Part shown: positions 57,399 through 64,000 of the stretch, piece after piece
How positions within the stretch are numbered: the first letter of the stretch is position 1
How the letters are laid out: every line of letters starts with the position of its first letter
DNA from: Tessaracoccus massiliensis
GTDB taxonomy: Bacteria > Actinomycetota > Actinomycetes > Propionibacteriales > Propionibacteriaceae
Reading direction: 5' to 3'
Length of the DNA stretch: 64,000 nucleotides
Assembly (NCBI RefSeq): GCF_000826065.2
Contig: NZ_LN623541.1
Span: 338,505-402,504 of the forward strand
Notes under the pieces: model-generated
Seen by the model: only the letters and a program-made list of their open reading frames with translations
Databases searched by the model: none
What the model was told of the DNA's origin: nothing
Program-made: the position numbers and the translations under genes

Positions 57399-60300
57399 CT
57401 ACTCGAGGATGAGGACGAGATCCCCGCCTTCGAGCTGCGTCGGGCCAGGTAGGACGACGCGCTTGACGGTGCCGGAGACAGGTGCGTTGATGGAGGCCTC
57501 CATCTTCATCGCCTCGATCGTGGCCACCTGGTCTCCGGCCTCGACGGTGTCGCCCTCAGAGACCGACGGCGTCACCACGCCGCTGAACGGCGCGGCGACG
57601 TGGCCCTTGTTGCCCGGATCCGCCTTCTTTGCCGCCGCGACCTCTGACTTGATCGACAGGTCCCGCACCCGTACGGGGCGGATCTGGCCGTTGAGCAGCG
57701 TCATGACGGTGCGCTTGCCGCGCTTGTCCGCGTCCGTGATCGCCTCGAGGCCGACGAGCAGGGTCACGCCCTTCTCCAGCGTGATGGCGTACTCGTTGCC
57801 GCGCTCCATGCCGTAGAGGTACGGCAGCGTGGGCAGGACGGAGATGTCGCCGAAGTCCTCGCGGGCCTGCAGGAAGTCCTTGGTGGGGCCGGGGAACAGC
57901 AGGCGGTTGAGGGTCTCCTGACGCTCTCGCCCCTCGTTCTCCAGCAGCGCAAGGTCCTCGTCGGAGACCTCCGTGATCCGCACGGGCGACTTGCGTCCGC
58001 CCAGCGCCTTGGAGCGGAACGGCTCCGGCCAGCCGCCGGCGGGCTCACCGAGCTCGCCGCCCAGGAAGCCGATCACCGAGTCCGGGATGTCGAACTTCTG
58101 CGGGTCCGCCTCGAACTCGGCGGGGTCTGCACCGACGGCGACCAGGTGCAGGGCGAGGTCGCCCACCACCTTCGACGACGGGGTGACCTTGGTGGGCCGG
58201 CCGAGGATCTTGTCGGCGGCCTCGTACGTGTCCTCGATCTGCTCGAACTTCTCGCCGAGGCCCAGCGCGATGGCCTGCTGCCGCAGGTTCGACAGCTGCC
58301 CGCCGGGGATCTCGTGCGAGTAGACGCGGCCCGTCGGTGCCGGCAGCCCGGACTCGAACGGGGCGTAGAGGTTGCGCACGGCCTCCCAGTAGGGCTCGAG
58401 GTCGAGCACGGCCTGCGGGTCGAGCTCTGTCTGGCGCTCGGTCTGGTCGAGGGCCATCAGCAGCGCCGACATGGGCGGCTGCGACGTCGTGGAGCTGAGC
58501 GCGGAGTTGGCCACGTCGACGGCGTCGACGCCGGCGTCGATGGCGGCCATCAGGGTGGCGAGCTGGCCGCCGGTGGTGTCGTGCGTGTGGAGGTGCACCG
58601 GCTGGTCGAAACGCTCACGCAGCGCGGTGACCAGGCGACGGGCCGCCTCCGGGCGCAGCAGACCGGCCATGTCCTTGATGGCCAGGATGTGCGCGCCCGC
58701 GTCGACGATCTTCTCCGCGAGGCGGAGGTAGTAGTCGAGCGTGTAGATCTTCTCGCCCGGGTCGAGGAGGTTCGAGGTGTAGCACAGCGCCACCTCCGCC
58801 ACGGAACTGATGGTGCGCACCGCGTCGATGGCCGGGCGCATCTGCTCGACGTCGTTGAGGGCGTCGAAGATGCGGAAGATGTCGATGCCGGTGGCGGCGG
58901 CCTCGGCGACGAACGCCTCGGTCACCTCCGTGGGGTACGGGGTGTAACCGACGGTGTTGCGGCCGCGCAGCAGCATCTGCAGGTTCTGGTTGGGCATGGC
59001 CTCGCGCAGCGTGGCGAGACGCTCCCAGGGATCTTCGCCGAGGAACCGCAGCGCCACGTCGTAGGTGGCGCCGCCCCAGCACTCGACGGAGAACATCTGC
59101 GGCAGCAGGCGCGCCTGCGTGGGCGCGATCGCCAGGAGGTCCTTGGTGCGCACGCGGGTGGCCAGCAGCGACTGGTGCGCGTCGCGGTAGGTGGTGTCGG
59201 TGACCCGCACCGGCACCGCGTCGCGCAGTTCCTTGGCGAAACCCTCGGGGCCCAACTCGAGCAGTCGTTGGCGGGAGCCGTCGGGGCAGGGCTCGTGCAG
59301 GTCCACCTCGGGCAGCTTGTGTGCCGGGTCCAGTGTGGTGGGCGCGTCGCCGTGCGGCTTGTTGACGGTGACCTCGGCGACGTGGCGCAGCAGCTTGGTG
59401 GCGCGGTCCGCCGGGGTGCGGGCGTTGAGCAGGTAGGGCCGCTCGTCGATGAAGTTGGTGGTCACGGCCCCGGCCAGGAAGTCGGCGTCTTCCAGCACCG
59501 CCCGCAGGAACGGGATGTTGGTGGCCACGCCGCGGACGCGGAACTCGGCCAGCGCTCGCTGGGCACGGGCGATGGCCATGGCCAGGTCGCGGCCGCGGGC
59601 GGTGAGCTTGACCAGGAGGGAATCGAAGTGGGGGCTGATCTCCACGCCGGTGCCGGTGGTGCCGCCGTCGAGGCGGATGCCTGCACCCGAGGCCGAGCGG
59701 TAGGCGGTGATCACGCCGGTGTCCGGCCGGAACGAGTTGAGCGGGTCCTCGGTGGTGATCCGGCACTGCAGCGCGGCGCCGCGGATCTCCAGCTCGTCCT
59801 GGCGGATGCCGATCTGCTCCAGCGTCTCGCCGTTGGCGATGCGCATCTGCGCCTGCACCAGGTCGACATCGGTAATCTCCTCGGTGACGGTGTGCTCCAC
59901 CTGGATGCGGGGGTTCATCTCGATGAACACGTGCTCGCCGGCGCGGGGGCCTTCGGTCTCGACGAGGAACTCGACGGTGCCTGCGCAGAAGTAGTTGATC
60001 GACCTGGCGAACTTCACCGCGTCGTCGCACAACGCCTGACGAAGCTCGTCGGAGATGTGCGGCGCGGGCGCGATCTCGACCACCTTCTGGTGGCGGCGCT
60101 GGATGGAGCAGTCGCGCTCGAAGAGGTGGACGATGTTGCCCTCGCCGTCGGCCAGGATCTGCACCTCGATGTGGCGGGGCGCGGCGACGGCCTGCTCGAT
60201 GTAGACGGTGGGGTCACCGAAGGCGGCCTCCGCCTCTCGCATGGCGGAGCCCAGCTCGTCGCGGATCCTGGCCGGGTCGTCGACGCGGCGCATGCCGCGG

Positions 60301-60794
60301 CCGCCGCCGCCGGCGACCGCCTTGACGAAGACGGGGAAGCCGATCTCCTCGGCCGCCTTGTGCAGGGCGTCGATGTCGGTCGACGGCGGGCAGGAGTTGA
60401 GCACCGGCACGCCGGCGTTGCGGGCGGCCTCGATGGCGCGCACCTTGTTGCCGGCCATCGCCAGCACGTCGGACGAGGGGCCGATGAAGCTGATGCCGTT
60501 GTCCTCGCAGGCCTTGGCGAACTCGGGCTTCTCGGACATGAAGCCGTAGCCCGGGTAGATAGCGTCCGCGCCGGACTCCTTCGCCGCGCGGATGATCTCC
60601 TCGATGCTGAGGTACGCCCGGATGGGGTGGCCCTCCTCGCCGATGAGGTACGACTCGTGCGCCTTGACGCGATGATCGGCGTTGCGGTCCTCGTAGGGGA
60701 ACACAGCGACCGTCTTGTAACCGAGCTCGTAGGCGGCGCGGAATGCGCGCACTGCGATCTCGCCGCGATTGGCGACCAATACCTTCTGGAACAT
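57399..60794 (-). CDS. pyc: Pyruvate carboxylase
   Basis: 1131 residues, full length. The biotin carboxylase domain begins KVLVANRGEIAVRAFRAAYELG and has the ATP grasp loop KAVAGGGGRGMR and NPRIQVEHTVTEEI. The carboxyltransferase domain has DTTYRDAHQSLLATRVRT and ECWGGATYDVALRFL; the lysine in LAIKDMAGLL binds the metal-linked biotin. The C-terminal carrier has EAMKMEASI with the biotinylated Lys. It makes oxaloacetate from pyruvate and bicarbonate with ATP, feeding the TCA/reductive succinate-propionate branch. Confidence 0.95.
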   Translation of the reverse strand: MFQKVLVANRGEIAVRAFRAAYELGYKTVAVFPYEDRNADHRVKAHESYLIGEEGHPIRAYLSIEEIIRAAKESGADAIYPGYGFMSEKPEFAKACEDNGISFIGPSSDVLAMAGNKVRAIEAARNAGVPVLNSCPPSTDIDALHKAAEEIGFPVFVKAVAGGGGRGMRRVDDPARIRDELGSAMREAEAAFGDPTVYIEQAVAAPRHIEVQILADGEGNIVHLFERDCSIQRRHQKVVEIAPAPHISDELRQALCDDAVKFARSINYFCAGTVEFLVETEGPRAGEHVFIEMNPRIQVEHTVTEEITDVDLVQAQMRIANGETLEQIGIRQDELEIRGAALQCRITTEDPLNSFRPDTGVITAYRSASGAGIRLDGGTTGTGVEISPHFDSLLVKLTARGRDLAMAIARAQRALAEFRVRGVATNIPFLRAVLEDADFLAGAVTTNFIDERPYLLNARTPADRATKLLRHVAEVTVNKPHGDAPTTLDPAHKLPEVDLHEPCPDGSRQRLLELGPEGFAKELRDAVPVRVTDTTYRDAHQSLLATRVRTKDLLAIAPTQARLLPQMFSVECWGGATYDVALRFLGEDPWERLATLREAMPNQNLQMLLRGRNTVGYTPYPTEVTEAFVAEAAATGIDIFRIFDALNDVEQMRPAIDAVRTISSVAEVALCYTSNLLDPGEKIYTLDYYLRLAEKIVDAGAHILAIKDMAGLLRPEAARRLVTALRERFDQPVHLHTHDTTGGQLATLMAAIDAGVDAVDVANSALSSTTSQPPMSALLMALDQTERQTELDPQAVLDLEPYWEAVRNLYAPFESGLPAPTGRVYSHEIPGGQLSNLRQQAIALGLGEKFEQIEDTYEAADKILGRPTKVTPSSKVVGDLALHLVAVGADPAEFEADPQKFDIPDSVIGFLGGELGEPAGGWPEPFRSKALGGRKSPVRITEVSDEDLALLENEGRERQETLNRLLFPGPTKDFLQAREDFGDISVLPTLPYLYGMERGNEYAITLEKGVTLLVGLEAITDADKRGKRTVMTLLNGQIRPVRVRDLSIKSEVAAAKKADPGNKGHVAAPFSGVVTPSVSEGDTVEAGDQVATIEAMKMEASINAPVSGTVKRVVLPGPTQLEGGDLVLILE

Positions 60795-60851
60795 GGGCGC
60801 CAGCCTAACGGTTACCCACCCACCGTAGAAATGCCTTCCAGCCCCGGGGAG

Positions 60852-62726
60852 CTACCGGCAGATCACCCGCTGGGTCTGGATGTCGGAGTAGATCACCAGA
60901 TCGGCGGGGAGCACCACGTGCACCACATCGGCGATGGACTGCTGCGCGCCGGGCACCAGGTCGAGGATCCGGTTGGGTTGATCGGTGAGCCACTCGTGGC
61001 TGAACACCACGCCCTGGCGGTCGCCGAAGATGGCGGCGTAGAACGTCTCCCCCTCCACGATGTCCTGGAAGAAATGGGAACCGTAGCTCAGATCCGGGCG
61101 GAAGTCGCCGTCGGGATAGGTGAACTCGATCAGCGCATCCGCCGCCGCGATCTCCGAGAACGACACCGGCACGCCCAGCGCCGGCGTGGTGGTGCCCCAG
61201 CGCCCTGGGCCGATGGCCAGGGTGCCGGTGCCCTTGAGTGCGCGGGTGGCCTCCCCCACCAGCCGTGCGACGGCGTAGCGGTCCTGGTGCCCGAGCCCCA
61301 GGTAGCGTTTGGGCCGCACGTAGACCACCGCCCCGATCGGCAGCCGCACGTTGCCACCCATGAAGTTGCCGACGGTGTGGAACAGGCAGCCGTCGTCGGT
61401 CACCTCCGGCATGCGCACGGCCTTGCCGAGGCCGCGGGTCTGCAGCGGGCGGCACTGCACCAGGTTGAACCGGTAGTCGCCGTCCGGGCGGATGTTGACG
61501 GTGAACTCGATGTCGACCGGATAGTCGTAGGCGGCGCTGAGCCGGGCCAGCGCGTCGCGCATCAGTTCACCGAAATCGGTGGTCTTGAGGAGACCCTGCA
61601 GGTCGCAGATCACCTGCGGCCGCGTCGTCGAGCGGCCGAGTTCCCTCAGCCGACGCAGCGCGCCCTCGTCGCGGGAGAGGAACAGCTTCCAGTCCGCACT
61701 GATGTCGCCCCCGGGGTCGCCGCGCTCCCCACTGATGAGATCGCCCCGCGGCACCGTGACCAGGTCGTTGTCGGTCAGCGACAACACGTAGACGAAGTGC
61801 TGCGAGTACCGCCGCTCCTTGCCGTCCTCCACAGCGGGCCGGCGGGTGGGCTGGTCGAGCGTGACGATCCTGGCGTAATCCTCGTGCGTGCGGTCGACGG
61901 CGCGGGTGCCGAGGCCGAACACGACCCGGAGCATCCCGGCATCCATGTCGATGCCGCTCTCCCACACGTACAGGTTCGACGAGTTACCCACGCCGCCGGC
62001 GTGCGGGAAGAACAGGTCCCCGTGATGGTCGCCGGAGACGCGCTGCACCAGCACCGCCATCTGCTCGTCGAGGTGGGACAGGCCCCGGTCGCGGCGGTAG
62101 GCCCGGGCCTCCTGGCTCATCGCGCTGGCGTAGACGGCGCGCACGGCCTCCTCGAAGCGCTGGTAGCGGTCCTCCGGTGTGCCCTGCCCGGCGCAGAAGA
62201 TGGAGTCGTACTTCCCGGCGAACGCGTTGCCGAAGTTGTCCTCCAGCAGCGACGAGGAGCGCACGATGATGGGCGACTGCCCGGAGTGCCCGAGCATCCG
62301 CATGAACTTCTCGCGCACCGACGGCGGGAACCTGCCGGAGGCCAGCTTGTCGTGCAGCCGGGCACCGGCTTCGAAGTATCCCTCTGGGGTCTTTTGTTCC
62401 ATCCACAGCCGCCACCAGCCGTTGGCCACCACGTAGCTGTAGAACAGGTCGGAGCCGAGGAAGAACGAGTCGTGGGCCTCGATCCTGGGCGCGAAGCGGT
62501 TGCCGGGGTCGCCGGCGAGGATGGCGCGCGCCACCAGCATGCCCACGGACTTGCCGCCGATGAAGCCGGTGCCAATCTCCCGCGACGCGGTGGCGACGAC
62601 GTCTGGGAGGGTGAGAGTCGTCGAGCGAATCCACCTGCCAGACACGTTGTCGCCCAGCCGCAGATGGTCGACGATGCGGTCCAGCCCGTCGATCCCGGTG
62701 CTGGCCCTGCTGAATCCCTCTGCCAT
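60852..62726 (-). CDS. PEP/pyruvate-binding (PPDK-N-like) protein with apparent internal deletion
   Basis: About 624 residues from ATG 62726 (a TTG at 62750 would overlap the terminator). Residues 1-40 (STGIDGLDRIVDHLRLGDNV) look like the start of a KaiC/RecA-like domain, but instead of continuing they run directly into LPDVVATASREIGTGFIGGKSVGMLVARAIL, the beginning of the PEP/pyruvate-binding domain. RSSSLLEDNFGNAFAGKYDS is the ATP-grasp motif of PPDK/PEP synthase. ACRE-like IGPGRWGTTTPALGVPVSF ends the protein. No phosphohistidine swivel or PEP-barrel domain is present. Relatives are about 200 residues longer. Function is unproven; it sits beside pyc. Confidence 0.7.
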   Translation of the reverse strand: MAEGFSRASTGIDGLDRIVDHLRLGDNVSGRWIRSTTLTLPDVVATASREIGTGFIGGKSVGMLVARAILAGDPGNRFAPRIEAHDSFFLGSDLFYSYVVANGWWRLWMEQKTPEGYFEAGARLHDKLASGRFPPSVREKFMRMLGHSGQSPIIVRSSSLLEDNFGNAFAGKYDSIFCAGQGTPEDRYQRFEEAVRAVYASAMSQEARAYRRDRGLSHLDEQMAVLVQRVSGDHHGDLFFPHAGGVGNSSNLYVWESGIDMDAGMLRVVFGLGTRAVDRTHEDYARIVTLDQPTRRPAVEDGKERRYSQHFVYVLSLTDNDLVTVPRGDLISGERGDPGGDISADWKLFLSRDEGALRRLRELGRSTTRPQVICDLQGLLKTTDFGELMRDALARLSAAYDYPVDIEFTVNIRPDGDYRFNLVQCRPLQTRGLGKAVRMPEVTDDGCLFHTVGNFMGGNVRLPIGAVVYVRPKRYLGLGHQDRYAVARLVGEATRALKGTGTLAIGPGRWGTTTPALGVPVSFSEIAAADALIEFTYPDGDFRPDLSYGSHFFQDIVEGETFYAAIFGDRQGVVFSHEWLTDQPNRILDLVPGAQQSIADVVHVVLPADLVIYSDIQTQRVICR

Positions 62727-62750
62727 TGCCCGAGCCCAGCGAGACGGCAA

Positions 62751-62779
62751 CGGGCCGGGCGGAAGTTCCGCCCGGCCCG
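62751..62779. terminator. Hairpin terminator after the purine permease
   Basis: CGGGCCGGGCGGAA pairs with TTCCGCCCGGCCCG, 13 bases past the stop of the permease on the minus strand. Confidence 0.75.
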
Positions 62780-62792
62780 TCGTGGACGAGTG

Positions 62793-64000
62793 TCAGTTGG
62801 CGAGGAAGCCGACCAGCGCGCCCTGCACGAAGTAGATGACGAACAGTGCAGCCACCACGTACATCAACGGGTGCACCTTCTTCCCTTCACCCTTGATGAC
62901 ACGGATGAAGACGTGGGCGATCATGCCGGCGCCGATGCCCACCGTGATGGAGTAGGCGAACGGCATCAGGATGATCGTCAGGAACGCGGGGATGCCCACC
63001 TCCGGCTTGGTCCAGTCGACGTCGACGACCTGCGAGATCATCAGGAAGCCGACGAACACCAGCACCGGGGCGGCCGCCTCGGACGGCACCATGTTGATCA
63101 GCGGGGACAGGAAGATCGCCGCGATGAACGCCAGGCCGGTGACCACCGACGCGAGGCCGGTGCGGGCCCCCTCGCCGACGCCCGCCGTGGACTCGACGTA
63201 GCAGGTGTTCGACGAGACCGAGCCCAGGCCGCCTGCGACGGCGCCGAGGGAGTCGACCAGCAGGATCTCGGTGGTGCGGGGCGGCATGCCGGCCTTGTCG
63301 AGCAGGTCGCCCTCGGAGCCGACGGCCACGACGGTGCCCATGGTGTCGAAGAAATCGGCCAGCAGCAGCGAGAACACCAGCACGAGCAGGGCCACGAAGT
63401 TGGTCACGGAGAACTGGCCGTCGGGGAAGAACGCGCCCACCATGTCGACGCGGCCGATGAGGCCGAGATCCGGCAGTGTGAAGTTCTGCAGCGCCGGCAC
63501 GTTGAGGGACCAGCCGTAGGGATTCGAGCCGTCGGGGGCCTGAGCGCCGAGGTTGCTGACGGCCTCGATGATGATCGCGACGACGGTGGCCGCGACGATC
63601 GAGATGAGCATGGCGCCCTTGACCTTCAGCACGTACAGGCCGATCAGCAGCAGCAGACCGAAGAAGAACACGCCGATGGGCCAGCCCTGCAGCGTGCCGC
63701 CCACACCGAGCTCGACGGGGGTGCCGCCGCCGGGGCGCACGACGCCCGCGTTGACGAGGCCGACGAACGCGATGAACAGGCCGATGCCCACGGAGATGGC
63801 GGTGCGCAGCGTCTTGGGGATGGCCTTGAACACGGCGGTGCGGAACCCGGTGAGCACCAGGATGAAGATCAGGATGCCTTCCCAGACCACCAGGCCCATG
63901 GCCTGCGGCCAGGTCATCTGCGGGGCGAGCACGTAGGCCACCAGCGCGTTGAGGCCCAGGCCCGCGGCGATGCCCATGGGGAACCGGCCGATCAGGCCCA
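62793..64000 (-). CDS. NCS2/AzgA-type purine permease (5' end outside window)
   Basis: At least 400 residues are visible, and the frame stays open to the window edge, so the N-terminus is missing. GLIGRFPMGIAAGLGLNALVAY matches the first substrate-binding segment of AzgA proteins (APGMGLNAFFAY). DFFDTMGTVVAVGSEGDLLD and STAGVGEGARTGLASVVTG are the other signature helices. About ten membrane segments are present. AzgA proteins import hypoxanthine, guanine or adenine with protons. Confidence 0.88.
   Translation of the reverse strand, partial: GLIGRFPMGIAAGLGLNALVAYVLAPQMTWPQAMGLVVWEGILIFILVLTGFRTAVFKAIPKTLRTAISVGIGLFIAFVGLVNAGVVRPGGGTPVELGVGGTLQGWPIGVFFFGLLLLIGLYVLKVKGAMLISIVAATVVAIIIEAVSNLGAQAPDGSNPYGWSLNVPALQNFTLPDLGLIGRVDMVGAFFPDGQFSVTNFVALLVLVFSLLLADFFDTMGTVVAVGSEGDLLDKAGMPPRTTEILLVDSLGAVAGGLGSVSSNTCYVESTAGVGEGARTGLASVVTGLAFIAAIFLSPLINMVPSEAAAPVLVFVGFLMISQVVDVDWTKPEVGIPAFLTIILMPFAYSITVGIGAGMIAHVFIRVIKGEGKKVHPLMYVVAALFVIYFVQGALVGFLAN

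Noticed and set aside
58615..60030. A 471-codon alternative frame within pyc
   Set aside because: Arg/Pro/His-rich out-of-frame translation of pyruvate carboxylase.

Overview
The window is high-GC DNA from an actinobacterium. Supporting signs are GC-rich codon use, GTG/TTG starts, -10-like hexamers 6-7 bases before start codons (leaderless transcription), a SepX/Glp divisome pair next to 5-FCL, mscL and UGPase, and a DtxR/IdeR-type iron repressor. A facultative or anaerobic Propionibacteriaceae-like organism fits: pyruvate carboxylase, a pyruvate:ferredoxin oxidoreductase operon and a membrane-fused copper nitrite reductase occur together. The genus cannot be fixed from sequence reading alone.

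Left part (1-6974): the end of a secreted protein, an FAD oxidoreductase, a large secreted GH3 glycosidase sharing an unnamed C-terminal domain with that first protein, a uracil/xanthine-type permease and a flavin reductase.

Accessory region (about 6975-33000): broken genes (OsmC, double-HTH recombinase-type protein, ArsR, serine-recombinase tail), an IS21-family element and IS scars, and several small systems. The most interesting is a compact lower-GC three-gene cassette (7928-12574): a winged-helix-like 'middle' protein, an SMC/Rad50-like ATPase with a four-cysteine zinc hook, and a helical protein ending in a PD-(D/E)xK nuclease-like motif. It looks like an ABC-3C/Lamassu-like anti-phage system with an unusual effector layout. 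Next come a small membrane protein with a DprA-like protein, a PIN toxin coupled to a 247-residue unrecognised partner, a DUF6602-like protein, a coupled pair whose last gene ends in an IS-derived tail, GNATs, a TetR/DUF3995 divergent pair with a palindromic operator, an Imm5-like protein, an MFS exporter/CGNR pair, DinB and VOC proteins. Then comes an antibiotic-resistance module: an ABC-F ATPase, an erm methyltransferase preceded by a leader peptide with the macrolide-stalling RLR motif, and an AraC-type regulator overlapping erm. It ends at a serine-recombinase remnant abutting tRNA-Ala.

Right part (33000-64000) is mostly core: a dense repeat cluster; sepX-glp; 5-FCL, fmdB, an SAF protein, mscL; UGPase; a nitrogen-oxide group (ApbE-like fragment, membrane NirK, hemerythrin, DUF2249); tRNA-Arg; YidD; an overlapping three-gene operon (GltD-like, PFOR, DHOD-like); thioredoxin, a methyltransferase and DtxR; nagA and serC; pyruvate carboxylase; a PEP/pyruvate-binding protein that seems to lack most of its N-terminal domain; and a purine permease cut by the window edge. 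REP-like repeats recur in intergenic gaps.
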